Of a DNA stretch of 64,000 nucleotides, positions 39,434 through 55,119 are shown piece by piece; the stretch's first letter is position 1, and every line of letters starts with the position of its first letter. Made by a program: the position numbers and the translations under genes. This stretch comes from Rotaria macrura (lineage: Eukaryota; Rotifera; Eurotatoria; Philodinida; Philodinidae). The stretch lies in NCBI GenBank assembly GCA_900239685.1, contig OENT01000025.1, positions 248,001 through 312,000 of the forward strand. Direction: 5' to 3'. The notes under the pieces are model-generated. The model saw only the letters and a list, made by a program, of their open reading frames with translations. It made no database searches and was not told where the DNA came from.

Positions 39434-39640
39434 CTAACATTCAATACGACCACGAAATATTTCTATGTGAATACAAAGACTTTCCAATATTGATTCAAGA
39501 GCAAGTATATCAAATTGTAAACCCTCCATCGAAGTAACAGGAAGCTCATCGGTAAGACTCTGTAAAATTAGAAATAATCCGAAAAGGTTTCTTCCTACAG
39601 ATATTTTTGTTTCTTCAAAACTTTTATTTATCACTAACAC
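39434..39640 (-). pseudogene. Coding-like terminal exon fragment, unidentified
   Basis: The C-terminal part reads like genuine protein (SLTDELPVTSMEGLQFDILA... to ...FRGRIEC). It follows a TTTTACAG acceptor within the frame and is followed by an AATAAA about 10 bases after the stop. No upstream exons found and no family recognised. Either a small unseen gene or the tail of a dead one. Confidence 0.3.
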
Positions 39641-39867
39641 ATAGAATCTTGGAGTAGTAGAAATTAATCATGGAAGAAACAAAACAGAAAGTATTCTTAT
39701 TTATAGTGTTCTATAGATCGATATTTTGATTTTGAGAATTATTTGAAAATGCCGATGGCAATGGATTGTTCTTTCTCAAATTATCGAACGTTCAAAACTG
39801 AAATAGTTGCACAGCACCACAACAATCGATTACGGCAACGTTGACTCAATGCTCCATATATTGAAAA

Positions 39868-39987
39868 GCAGTCATATCTTTCTTTTTACTATACCAAGAT
39901 ATAATACCTATTGTGAAATCAATTGATGAATGGATTGCTCAAAAAAAACATTCTTCATTTCGAAGGTTGTATGAAAATTATCATCAG
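39868..39987 (+). pseudogene. Coding-like exon fragment on the + strand, unidentified
   Basis: Forty in-frame codons containing QDIIPIVKSIDEWIAQKKHS and ending in CAG followed by a GTGAAT donor. It has no start codon and no partner exons I could find. Probably an isolated relic exon. Confidence 0.25.
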
Positions 39988-40524
39988 GTGAATTTTCGTT
40001 GAAACAAACAATTGTAAAACTTCGGGAATTTCTAACGCTTTCGGATTTCATCAAGTTTGATTTATGAACGAGGTATCCTTACAGTTGGTAATCAAAATTT
40101 TGATACATTCACTCATTAGTTAACTTTCAGTTATCCTGTGTACCTAATTAGTGGACACCCGTCAATAAACATGAATTCATATGCACGCATAAAATTTATG
40201 TTCAGTAACACGAATCGTTATGAGACAAAGTTCAATATTGATTCAAATGTATAGTTTTTAATATTTTTCTTAATAAAAACTTTTCGTATGAGTAGTTTGA
40301 CATTCAGTCGAGTTCTACAACATTAAAAAATGTTGACACCACCACTTTTATTTCTCTTGATGAATCATTGTATTTTGTGTATCAATGAAAAAATGTCGAC
40401 TGTACATGATTAAATTTTTTCCATCATAATTCGCTTTGATGTTTATTGGAAAGAATGTTAGTAAACGTTTTCGGTTAAGTACCTTCGTAAAAAAATAACT
40501 TTTCTTCTGTATAATATGGTTGGA

Positions 40525-43464
40525 CTACGCCTTTGTAGATTTTAACCTCAGTTTCATTCGGAAGTTTTTTATACGACATTGTTTCGGGTATGGCACGATT
40601 CGTAAGTTTGTAATCATAGGTCTGATAAATGTTGATGTTTTGCACGATTGCTCTTTGTTTTCATAGACTTGTTGAATTGCATCGTGTATTTGAATAAAAT
40701 CTGAACGATTAGATGCAATCGGTGCTTTTTTATTGTCAATCGATTGCTGATAAATCGTATATGCTTGTATATTATCTCCTATGAGTTGATATAACTGCCA
40801 TAAATTGCTGAAAGATATTTCTAAGTCAGGATGATTCGAAGGAAGAGCTTTTTGCCGAATTTCAAGTGCTTTCTTGTGAAATAAAACTGCCGTCGTATAA
40901 TTTTCCATATTCTGATAAGTGGAAGCAATACTATTGTAAGAATTTGCTAAATCAGGATGATTGGGCGGAAGAACATTTTCATAGATTTTAAGTGCTTTTT
41001 TGTGATATGACAATGCTGTATTGTATTCATTTTGCTTATCATATACTAAACCAATGTTGTTGTAGGTTGTAGCTAAATCGGGATGATTTGAAGGAAGAGT
41101 GACATGTTCGATTTCGAGAGTTTTTTCATAGTAGAACAATGCATCAGTATATTTGCCAATGGTGTCATATACGGAGCCAAGATTATTATAAGAAGTAGCC
41201 AACAGACGGTGTCCACATGGAAGCGATTGCTGCCGAATTTCAAGTGACTTCTCATGAAATTTTAGTGCTTTCGTATATTCTCCCATGTTATTATACAATA
41301 TGCCTATATTACTGTAAGAGATGGCTAGATTAGGATGGTTTGAAGGAAGTGCTTTTTCTTCAATTTCCAACGTTTTTTCATAGAATAAGAGTGCTTTTGA
41401 ATATTCTCCCAGATTCTTATATACTGAACCAATATTATTATAAGATGTCGCTAAATGTAGATGATATGTTGAGAGATTTTTTTGATAAATTTGCAATGTT
41501 TTTTCGTAGAACTCAAGTGCTTTTGAATATTCACCCATATTATCATAGAGTAGACCAATGTTATTATATGAGATAGCTAAAGATGGATGATTGCATGGAA
41601 GAATCTTTTGTTCCAATTCAAGTGCTTTTTTATGTGAATCAAGAGCTTTTGAGTATTCTCCTATACTTTTATATACTATGCCAATGGTATTATAGGAAAT
41701 GGCCAAATACGGATGGCTCGCAGGAAGACAGTCTTGTTCGATTTTAAGTGCTTGCTCATGAGATTCGAGTGCCTTGGAGTAATTACCCATATATGTCTGT
41801 ATTAGGCCGATGTTATTGTATGATATTGCTAATGATGAACGATTTGAAGAATGAGTTTTTTGGTAGATTTCAAGTGATTTTTCATAAAACAGCAATGCAT
41901 CAGAATATTGGCCAATGCTATCATATACATGGCCAATATTATTATATGAAGTTGCTAAATCTGGGTGATCTTCGGGAAGCACTCTTTGATACACTTCAAG
42001 AGCTTTTTGATAAGATAAAAGTGCTTCATCGAAATCACCTTGATTGCGTTTAATTAATCCAAGTTGGTGATGTAACAAAGCTTGCCCATGATCATCAGTG
42101 GTGAAATCAAGTAATGCTCTGTACACATTTTCAGCTTTATCAAACTTGCCTAATTTTATAAGTAACATGCCAAGTCGATGCCAACCTGTTGATCCACGTG
42201 TTTCCTCTCGCATTCTTTCGGTCAGAGCAATAATCTGTTGATTTTTAATACTTGTCAATTTAAGTTCTACTTGATAGAGACGATCGTTTTTATCAATTTG
42301 TTTGATTTCACCAATACGAAAAACTGTATGCATTGAGAAGATTATTTCTTGTTCTGATGTAAAATAACTAACATCATCAATAACTGCAAAGGGAGGCGAT
42401 GAATTTGATGGTTCAATAGTCATTTTAAAGAGAATTCCTATCATATTAGTATTATTTAAAGCATCTTGAGCAAACTCCAATGAAACATTTCGTTTTTTAC
42501 TTGTTGATAGAAAATTATTGAATGACATGAGTCCACCTTTGGCTTTCACCAACTCTGTAAAATTGCCTTGTGACATGCCTTGCCCTCGATAAACGAAAAA
42601 TGAACGTTTTCGTTGATCGTTCAATTGCTTTTTATGAAGTTGTTCGATTTGTCGATGAAGATCTTGAATAAAAAATCCCATTCTAATAATCATATCAACT
42701 TCGTGGGTACGTAGTGCACGATTCAACATTGAATGAAGAAAACATGGATATGTATACCACCAGATTGGTGAATTATCACGGTAGGTTTTGTCGAACTGTT
42801 CAATAATTTGTAATTCATTGACATTACCAATATATTGTTCAGAACAATAACGTACTAAATCTTTAATAGATTGTTCATCATAAGTAATTTCGAATATTAT
42901 TTCTTTCAGCATTTGCGTATATATAAATGATTGGTTGAGTTGATCTAAAATTTGATCGGACATCTCGCTTGCTTTAACAAAACTAACTGGAATAAAATTT
43001 TGTTCACATTTTAGAGTACTCGCTCTCAATGAATCACAAATATGTTGAATTTGTGTAAAGACACCCTTGATTTTAGGCCAATCTTTTGCCCATTTTTCAT
43101 GTTTTACTTTATTTCCACAAAAAATATAAATGCTATGAAGTTGTCGTATTTCATGAATATAAGACATAATCTGTTTACCAAGAGAACCAGATATAATCAT
43201 GAATACTTTCTCATCTTTAATATCACTAAGATAATCGATGCAACGAACAACATCATTGAATGTATTGACTGTATTAACAATCTTTCGTAATTTATCAACA
43301 TCTTCGGCATAATCATCATTAACGATATCATCGAGATTTGAATCCAACCAGGCAACAATAAAGTTTTCAATAACGCGAGGATGAGGGCGTATTCGAGAAA
43401 TATTCACCGATTTCTTCTTGCTTTTATTACCACTAACAGTTGCTTTTGCATGGTTTTCCGTCAT
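40525..43464 (-). CDS. ADP-ribosyltransferase with kinesin-light-chain-type TPR array
   Basis: Single-exon protein of 979 residues. Residues about 30-190 form an alpha/beta domain containing VFMIISGSLGKQIM and LHSIYIFCGNKVKHEKW; I cannot name it, but the pattern looks Rossmann-like. Residues about 240-410 are an arginine-specific ADP-ribosyltransferase of the R-S-E type: Arg293 (FVYRGQ), Ser-Thr-Ser 320-322 (FLSTSKKR) and the Glu371-Gln-Glu373 pair (TSEQEIIF). All three signatures are intact, so activity is expected: transfer of ADP-ribose from NAD to protein arginine. Residues 426-460 form one TPR, followed by eleven 42-residue TPRs (461-922), likely for target recognition. No signal peptide or membrane segment. 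Multi-gene ART-TPR families are known in bdelloid rotifers. A TATA box lies about 70 bp upstream; AATAAA near 40441-40446. Role unknown; an immune or conflict function is speculation. Confidence 0.88.
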   Translation of the reverse strand: MTENHAKATVSGNKSKKKSVNISRIRPHPRVIENFIVAWLDSNLDDIVNDDYAEDVDKLRKIVNTVNTFNDVVRCIDYLSDIKDEKVFMIISGSLGKQIMSYIHEIRQLHSIYIFCGNKVKHEKWAKDWPKIKGVFTQIQHICDSLRASTLKCEQNFIPVSFVKASEMSDQILDQLNQSFIYTQMLKEIIFEITYDEQSIKDLVRYCSEQYIGNVNELQIIEQFDKTYRDNSPIWWYTYPCFLHSMLNRALRTHEVDMIIRMGFFIQDLHRQIEQLHKKQLNDQRKRSFFVYRGQGMSQGNFTELVKAKGGLMSFNNFLSTSKKRNVSLEFAQDALNNTNMIGILFKMTIEPSNSSPPFAVIDDVSYFTSEQEIIFSMHTVFRIGEIKQIDKNDRLYQVELKLTSIKNQQIIALTERMREETRGSTGWHRLGMLLIKLGKFDKAENVYRALLDFTTDDHGQALLHHQLGLIKRNQGDFDEALLSYQKALEVYQRVLPEDHPDLATSYNNIGHVYDSIGQYSDALLFYEKSLEIYQKTHSSNRSSLAISYNNIGLIQTYMGNYSKALESHEQALKIEQDCLPASHPYLAISYNTIGIVYKSIGEYSKALDSHKKALELEQKILPCNHPSLAISYNNIGLLYDNMGEYSKALEFYEKTLQIYQKNLSTYHLHLATSYNNIGSVYKNLGEYSKALLFYEKTLEIEEKALPSNHPNLAISYSNIGILYNNMGEYTKALKFHEKSLEIRQQSLPCGHRLLATSYNNLGSVYDTIGKYTDALFYYEKTLEIEHVTLPSNHPDLATTYNNIGLVYDKQNEYNTALSYHKKALKIYENVLPPNHPDLANSYNSIASTYQNMENYTTAVLFHKKALEIRQKALPSNHPDLEISFSNLWQLYQLIGDNIQAYTIYQQSIDNKKAPIASNRSDFIQIHDAIQQVYENKEQSCKTSTFIRPMITNLRIVPYPKQCRIKNFRMKLRLKSTKA
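40699..42084 (-). repeat. Eleven tandem 126-bp TPR-coding units
   Basis: Eleven in-phase repeats of exactly 42 codons each (residues 461-922 of the ART-TPR protein). Most begin LA.SYNNIG and end ..LP.NHPD. Units 2-10 are much alike; unit 11 is more diverged (LEISFSNLWQLYQ). Such arrays expand and contract easily. Confidence 0.9.
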
Positions 43465-43533
43465 GGTTTATCAAACTTGTCTATGTGAAAAATAAAAACT
43501 ACCTAAACAAATGTAGTCATGAGAAAAGATGCC

Positions 43534-43543
43534 TATTTTTATA
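43534..43543 (-). promoter_or_regulatory. TATA box of the ART-TPR gene
   Basis: On the minus strand this reads TATAAAAATA followed by GGC, about 70 bp upstream of the start codon at 43464. Confidence 0.55.
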
Positions 43544-43544
43544 T

Positions 43545-46500
43545 GAATGAAATTGGATTTTTCCTTTTTACATTTTCTTCTTCGTATTGTTATGCTATAC
43601 ATCTACTACTTAACTGTACGGCTAGAAAATGTTTTGTCAAGCAATACGAAGAGGAAAATGCCAATAAAAGATTTTAACAACGAATGAATGCAAGAGATAT
43701 GAGACGAAATGCAGTCGAAATCTCAGCCAAAAAACTGACTACATAGCGTCTAAAAGTTGAAATCCAATCACTTTTACAAAAATTCAATTCTGCGCAGATG
43801 ATTGTGCCAACAATCGTTCTACACCGAACAGAAAAAAAGCTTTTATGTTTCGCTCATTTTTCGAGCTAATGGTAAGAGTTTACATGCATTCTATCATGAA
43901 ATACATCATGGTGCAGGAAGAAATCGATGCAAAAAGAAATCAAGTTCTTACAAAACACTTTGAAATATTTTCATCGCTCAGAATTGCTTCAGACTATTCT
44001 TATCAAATAATGGAAAAAAACGAAAATAACTGACTGTTAAAAGAAGCTTCTTATCGAAAATCTATCTTGGCTTGTCACATGTTTTATAATAGTTCATATC
44101 CAAGAAGCAAAGAAGATCCGTCTTTTTCTTCCTTCATAAATATGTTAATTCCCGTTATTCAGAATAAAATGATGAAAACAAAACATACATAGACGTATTC
44201 CCATTGAAAAATTCTTTGAGCAACTTAGTCGTCTTTAACTTGGGTTTTTAATAGATCTTCATTGAAATACTGAGGGAATTACGAATCATTCGATGCGATC
44301 TCTGATTTTGAAACTACTGTTAATTTTGTCGAAAAATAATTTTAAACATGTTTTAAATTGAAATATTTAAAATGAAATACTTAGTTGTGTATCATTCGCC
44401 TTGAAGTAAAGTTTTTACTTTGCTTTATTCGAATTGTCAATAGTCTATCGTTGATCTTTCGTTCGCATGCTATCAAATGTAGTCTACACTATGCACCTGT
44501 TCATAGAATCGTTTTTTAAAGAAGAAAAGTTGACAAACAAATTAGAGGAAGATTCTGTACAAACTTTTCATGACGTAGAGCATTTTCTTTAGAAGAATCA
44601 TGTATCAAACCATAAAAACGATCCGTGTGATTCAATGACGTTACAAAAAGTTCAATATTCAACTAGCATATTCATGTAAACATATGAACAGTAATTATTT
44701 GATGATTTAAATGTTTGAAATCGTATCTACCTACCATCAGTACGTAAATAAATTACATACATAATATTAGACATTGCTGGGAACTATTTATGTGCTGACA
44801 TGATGGAAGAAGTATATTCATGAATTAAATATTGTTCATCTCCGAATTTGTGGACCTATGTTTTTATGTTCCGACAATGATGTTCATTTATTTTATTGAT
44901 TCACAAATGCAGAACAACATTCTTAAAAGTATGAACATGTTCGATTCCGTATGCCATTGTGCTTAGTCATTATTAGAAAATAATTTTTCTTTCAACGTAA
45001 CTACGACTCTTGTGTTATAATAAATGTCAATTGCGTAGCAGTTACTAGAACAAAATGAAATCAGTCATTATTAAGCATTTTCCACTTGAAAAAAGATTAG
45101 AAGAATGTCTACTTGTATGTGGATAAATTTCTACTCTGATGATCAAGATGATACTCTTTCTTATACAACCACAGAAGACTACTTTTCGATTTAGAAATAT
45201 GAAATTAAAAACAAAGTGTGGTAGTACTTTTCAATTAGACATAATATACAAAGAACAGCATACGGCTACGCTAATAACGGTTCATTTTTATGCGATTATC
45301 TATTCTTAATATCATAATCCATGTAAACCGTAGCATCTAGTTAACAATCAAATGCCAGTATCACGAAAACGGTGGTGTGAAATATAGTAATACCAGCATG
45401 AATCTAAACTGAAACCATAAGATTGAAGAAGCCGAGCAATATCAGTGCAATCGTATGATCAATCGTCATACAAAACTTAATCCTAATACATGATATACTA
45501 CAGTACATCTGTCGCGTGAGTATAATCAATGTAGTTCTTTTCATAAAATGATTCTTTGTGATCCAATGAGTGTGTTGTTATCAGTGTGAGAAAAAAAATG
45601 TCTAGTATAACATCAATTAGAAATAATAGATTTTTCAAAACAAAAGCTTTCAAACTTCGAGTAAGATTAAATGAGAAAAAACTTCAAATTTACTATATAA
45701 AGATTTTCGAATGAGAAGAATATGTAGTTGGTGAATACTAGAATTCAATTTCATACATTCGGGATAACTCGAAAACTAAAATAACGTAAATAAATAGTTG
45801 AATGTTAATCAGACCAACAAATATAGTTCTGATTACTTGTGATTGTGTTCCACTTTCAACTTATTATCTAGAGAAAAGTTCTCTTTTCTCTAAATCTCTG
45901 AAATTCACTTTCTAATGTGTAGTGAAAAAATTGTAATGTTTACTCTATACCAAAAGTGATGCAAATATATATGTATTCAGGAAGTTCTAACTTAACGTAT
46001 CAACTTGAGAAAATAAATCCTCATAATAAACAAAAAGGTACATAAACAGATGTAAAATGTGTATAAAGAATAAGCAGATTATTCAATGTTCACAAACATG
46101 ATACCAAACTGATTTATCGTAATTGCATCTAGAACAAATCTGTCGCTTCTCTCAAATTCATTTAAAAAAACTAAAACTATTTCATGTTGATCGTATTCAT
46201 GGTCAAAATCGATCTTATTCAAAGAGAACAAATGATAATTTGTATATAAAAGATAGATCTTAAACTGAATTCTATTCGTTTCATTTCATTTCTCTAGTAT
46301 AAATTGAATATGTCCTACCATTTTATTTCATCTCTAGACATGATGAATCAATGCTTGCTTAGTTCCATGTTGACTCAAGTCATCGTCTTGAAATTCTTAG
46401 GGTTAGGGTACCTATGCATAACTCAGAATGGTTCGATAGAAAAACTGTTACTTTACTAATTACTATTATTTTACTGTTAGTTGTAGATTAGGTTGTCGTT

Positions 46501-47815
46501 GCATATTTCTATGAAACTTATATTTCATGAATGAATAAAATCACATATCATTGAAATATGCCAAAGAAAATGTTCACCAACTACGAGTTGCACATTACTG
46601 CTTTTATGTTGTATGATAGTATTTTTTCCGATAGTTCATTTTACATTTCTACCACAAACTACTAATAGAAATTCATAGATTCACAGAGACATAATTGAAT
46701 ATCAGCCAATAGTTTACGGGCTTTCCTTAGAGTTATTATTTTCAGTAAAGAACTCCCCCTAGATCATCATGAATAGACATGATGTAAATTTCCATAAAAA
46801 TAATCCATCGGCTTGAAACATAAATATTTCAGACATCAAACTAAAATGAATTCAAAATAAACTCTGTGCAAATGTTGACATTCCATCAAACTTACGAGTA
46901 TTAAATGCTAACATTAATAGTCGATCAAATCGACTTACGAATTACACACTGATGAAATCCTATAGATTCTGATGACTGATGCTGCTTGTTGTTGATTAGT
47001 TATAGTAGAAGGAAGTATGTTATAGAATGAGAAAAAAAACCTTAAAGTGTACAATACAGATATAATACGCTTCAAGAAAAATATTGCTTCATGCCATCGA
47101 CTTAATCAATAAGAAATCTTTTCGAATTTTTCGCCCTACATGTCAACAATCTTCACAAGTATTATTCGCCACGAAACCACTTGATTTATTATTTATGTAT
47201 CAAATACTAAACTGATAAAAGAGCTGATAAACCAATAACTATCATGTATCATTAATGTTTGTCTGATCATTGTCAACACCGCGCTAAACAATACGTAAAA
47301 ATACGTCGGCATGATTATCGTTTTACGTTTATTCCTCTCACTGATCGCCTAATAAGATGATCAACGAGTATTACGCTAAATGAATATTTTACAAACAACA
47401 TCGAATCGACATTCGATAATGCTATGGAAGTATTTTTACAATTTAGGGAAATATTCGAATTCCTATAATTATCCCATTGTTTCACTGTTAATCTCTTGAT
47501 TGATTAAATTATGCAGATGGTTAATATTTTTTTCGTTTTATCATAGTTCACACATATTTGATATTACTGAACTATCGAATAATACAGTCGACAGACTTAT
47601 ATTGGAAGAACGAAAACAAAAATTCGACTGCTGTCTAGAATGAGTCCATCAATTTGTCTCCTGTAGTGTTTATTATTTAAACAATTAGTGTGTCGAATAG
47701 CCATGTCATAATGAAAACATACAGTTGTTTTTCTTTTTTTTCTCTTCTATTAATCTATCGATTGATTTTAACCAATAAAAATTATATTTCTTTCATGTCA
47801 GAAAATAAATTTATT
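43545..47815. other. Gene-poor interval
   Basis: Roughly 4.3 kb of AT-rich sequence between the divergently placed ART-TPR and homeobox genes. The 62-codon frame at 43845-44033 has no supporting features. No repeats or RNA genes recognised. Confidence 0.55.
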
Positions 47816-47821
47816 GGATAG

Positions 47822-47828
47822 TATAAGA
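47822..47828 (+). promoter_or_regulatory. TATA-like element of the homeobox gene
   Basis: TATAAGA 61 bp before the start codon, with CCAAT-type sequences nearby (CCAAT at 47771, inverted at about 47811-47816). Confidence 0.4.
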
Positions 47829-47888
47829 CAGAAGGAATTCATCGATTTCAAACAGACATCTATTCCCATGTTATAGTTTCATTTGAAT

Positions 47889-48629
47889 ATGACAAGCATA
47901 GAAGATGAACATATAGGTAATACATCATGCACTGGATCTAGTTACGAAGAACAAGTTTTTCGATCGTCTAATGTATCTCAACAACCGTTTAAGTAAAGCT
48001 TGTTTTCTTTTTAATTTGATTAACTTAACTCTATGTAAAATATTGTTTAGTCCATTTTGGTTTATGTATTCGTCCATATTAAATTCATGTCGTCCGACAA
48101 CTCATACAGTACGACACAATTTTAGAAGTATCGATGAACTTCTTTCTCCTATTTCTAATCGTCTAACAAAAAATGGTAAACAGAGTTCTATTACTTTTTT
48201 TTCTTTTAAGTGCAGTCACCTGCATGTTAAAATAAAACATGTTTTGTTCAACCCAACTTTGTATACTATTGTATTCTGATAGACGATACTGGATATCATT
48301 CACAATTGTCTAGTTCATTACAAAGTCAAGAGAACGAGTATGATAATAATGATATTGAAAATATAGCACCCCTAGTATCATCAACACCACATATTAAAGT
48401 CACTGATAAAACAAAAAAAAGTCGTACAACATTTACAGATAATCAAAAACAATACCTTGATCGTTTCTATTCCACCAATCGTTATCCAGATCCAACACAA
48501 ATGGAATCATTATCACGTTTATTGTTGCTCGATGAAAAAGTTATTCGGGTTTGGTTTCAAAATAGACGCTCTCGAGACAAGAATCAACCACAAAATCATC
48601 TAAAGTCAATCATCATAGAGAATATGTGA
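47889..48629 (+). CDS. Homeobox transcription factor, PRD-like, class unassigned
   Basis: Three exons joined in frame, 47889-47992, 48051-48175 and 48283-48629, giving about 191 residues. The homeodomain fills the C-terminal third: RTTFT (R5, F8), L16, YPD at 25-27, then VIRVWFQNRRSRDK with W48, F49, Q50, N51 and R53 all in place. Loop length is standard, 60 residues. Gln50 and the YPD/RTTF pattern resemble paired-like domains, but I cannot assign a family; no paired domain or OAR motif is present. Only about 12 residues follow the domain. Exon 2 contains NFRSIDELL, which loosely recalls the eh1 Groucho-binding motif. AATAAA at 48680. The middle exon depends on splice sites in AT-rich DNA, so the N-terminus is less certain than the homeodomain. 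Confidence 0.85.
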
Positions 48630-48679
48630 CAAACATAATTGGCAATCAACAAAAATTTTCTCATAGCTGAAAAAATATA

Positions 48680-48685
48680 AATAAA
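48680..48685 (+). terminator. Poly(A) signal of the homeobox gene
   Basis: AATAAA 50 bases after the stop codon, followed by a T run. Confidence 0.6.
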
Positions 48686-49560
48686 CTTCTTTTTTTTTTG
48701 TATTTTATTTCATATCTACAGTATATTGCTGTGGTTCTCATATTTAATAAACACTACGATAATCTAAAAACTATTAGTATGACGTTAATAATTTCCTTGA
48801 TAGAATTCGAGCATCCGTTTTCTTTCGTTGAAGATATCATATATTTTGTGATTATCGTTCGTAAGACGTTATTCACAAGCGAGGTACTATGTTCGGCTAA
48901 GGCCTTTTGCTTTCGAGGTTACTTTAACTGTTCATCGAACACTACTGTCTGGTAGAGAACTTCAAGTAAATTCGGTTTAGTATGTTTTGTTTGATCATTG
49001 GATGCCATAGATTATTGTTGAACTTTGTGAATGAAACCCATCGTTTTGAATTCGATCCTATTTCTATGTTTTCCAAATTGAAACTTGTGTCACACGAGCT
49101 GAATCTCGTCGAATTAAGAAAGGTTCAAAATTTGAATCCTTTTCTACTCACACTATGTTACCCATCTGGTTATGAGAAGTTACTTGCCTAGTAGAGATTT
49201 ACTAAAAACAACACGTGAAATTTACCATGGAATTTTTTTTTTGCTGAGTTTTCAATATCCACAAAATTTCCATTGTCAAGTGCCAAAAATCAGATCTATT
49301 AGAGAATCTCCTGTCTTCAAAGAAGAACGTTTATCAAATAGTAATACGAATCAAAATAATTTTTCTATGTCGCCGGCTCTTTACTTTGTTTATATGTTTG
49401 ATTCATTTATCTTTCTAAGAGTGCATGACGCGTTGAAATGAATGAATTTTCATTTGTTCATAAATCAGTTATTTGTTCTACTCATCAATTTATTTGAAAC
49501 AGACAAAACAAAGTAGAACAAAAATAACAATCTTCTGTTCATGTGTGAACAGATGTTTTA
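48686..49560. other. Interval between homeobox gene and FCF1
   Basis: About 0.9 kb between convergent genes. Open frames of 69-89 codons at 48698-48955, 48982-49191 and 49172-49441 overlap in different frames and lack recognisable content; treated as chance. Confidence 0.5.
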
Positions 49561-49570
49561 TTCTGTATTT

Positions 49571-50937
49571 CTAGACTCTCGGTGCTCCATGTGCATCTGG
49601 CATACGCTCAATAGTATAACGATGTCCATGTAAATACATAATTGGTACACCAGGAATCTTTCTTACACGTCGTTTTAATTCACGATCGCATGTTGCCACA
49701 ATGTAACATTTGTGTTGTGTAACACGTTGTACAATACAATCGTCAGCATATGTACCTTGATGTGAACATGGTAAACGTTCAAAACGTGGATCTTTTGCAA
49801 TACGTAATGCTACACGATATTTTGTACCTAATTTTTCAATTTCACCCATGACACAATCTGTTATATATGGCGTACATTTTGCATAAAGACAATCCATCAT
49901 CGATTGAATGATATCCAATTTTACTTTGATCGAAAAATTGATAAAGTTTGTATCAACTAATATGTGATATGGAGGACCTGAAGAAATCATAGAATTCGAT
50001 AGTTAGAATAGTAGTCAGTACGTTTGTTAATGTTAGAAATTGGGTCATATGAGAAACTTTAATTTCAATATAATTCTTTTTCAAGGACAACCGTTCAGAA
50101 AAATAAAAGATCCATTTGATTTTTATCTTCTTTTTGAATAGAATTTTTCTACATGCATATATTTGTCGTGTTGCTTTTCACTCTTTGAAACATCTAAACA
50201 TAGATTTAACTAGTCAATAAGTTCGTATTGCGAATGCATTGTATCTATACAGAAAATTCAAACGTAGTTTGGTATTTGTTCAGTTCACTATATTTTTGCC
50301 ATCACTTACATAAGGAAGGCATGAAATCAATGCTAGATTATGAATTCTCATTTGTTAACTTCTTATCTTTAAAAATGTACTTGTACAATAATTAGAAACT
50401 CTACTATATTTGGCTGCAAGGATTGTTTTTCTTTTGATGAAATGTTGCGACATACTTTAGATGTTAGTTGTTGTCAATTCTTGTAGAAATATATCCATCA
50501 AGTTCAGTTCCTCTGATATAAGAATTTTCATTTGTCGCTCGATATAATTCGACATAGTCTAACAGTCGATTTTTAAAGTCAAATCCTTCACTTCATTTTT
50601 GCATATCGAAAATCGAAAACAAGTCATATAAATATATGCATCTCGTGTATATGCTTTTAAATGAACCATAATGTTTAATCTTGCCGTAGTTTCATAAAAG
50701 CACAATACATGAAATTTAAAATAAGAAGAACATACCGAGTTGTGTATTGTATCGAAAGAATAATGCTGATGTAACCGGTGCAACTTGTTTTTCCGTAATT
50801 TCGCCAATGGTTTTCTTTTCTTGTTTTTTATCATGATTTTTTGTTTTAATCCTGTCTTTGGCTTTAAGTCTTGCATCAGTTAGTTTAATCATTCGCTTCA
50901 TTTCTGCAAAACGTTTTTGACCTTTGGGACGAGTCAT
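49571..50937 (-). CDS. FCF1: rRNA-processing endonuclease FCF1/UTP24
   Basis: PIN-domain component of the small-subunit processome that cleaves pre-rRNA in the nucleolus. Two exons joined in phase, 50736-50937 and 49571-49977, separated by a 758-nt intron, giving 202 residues (human is 198). Exon 1 is the lysine-rich N-terminus ([19 protein letters not shown]...). Exon 2 is the PIN domain: acidic residues at [21 protein letters not shown] and TCDREL form the expected metal site. The C-terminus RERxP-like block ([15 protein letters not shown]) is typical of FCF1. AATAAA follows about 10 bases after the stop. It is the most downstream of five tandem minus-strand genes, 147 bp after the MCCC1 stop. 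An acceptor-like TTTTAG lies 23 nt before the start codon. Confidence 0.95.
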
Positions 50938-51084
50938 GATGATAAAAGGTAAAACTAATCTAAAACATCAGATTGATTTAGACAAATGCTAGTGGTTTTA
51001 CAAAACAAAAGAAAAAAAAAGAACCAGGATCCAAACCGAACGTAGACTTATTCTCAAAAATGGATGCTACTACTGCGATATAGT

Positions 51085-54893
<3,809 letters not shown>

Positions 54894-55119
54894 TTTACAG
54901 TCGTCTGAGATTCGCTTTTTGTTTCTTATAAGAAATAGATCATATCTGATAAATAGACAATTATCAATAATCTTCTCATTTTCTTACACTTTAAAACAAT
55001 AAACAAAAGAAAACGAAGCAAGAATGTATTTACAGAAAAAAAAGCATTAAAAAAACGAACACATTTGAAATACTTGATTGCACCCACAGATACAAAATAG
55101 AAAAACGAAACTAGATTCA

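Larger units (their letters stand above)
36033..40440. other. Gene-poor interval with two coding-like scraps
   Basis: No complete gene. Holds a G-rich run at 38513-38540, a minus-strand fragment at 39434-39640 and a plus-strand fragment at 39868-39987, described separately. The rest is AT-rich without identifiable repeats. Confidence 0.55.

Noticed and set aside
41073..42053. Frames on both strands across the TPR array
   Set aside because: Periodic shadows of the 42-codon repeats in the ART-TPR gene.
48698..49441. Three + frames of 69-89 codons after the homeobox gene
   Set aside because: They overlap in different frames, have AT-driven composition and lie between two poly(A) signals of convergent genes.
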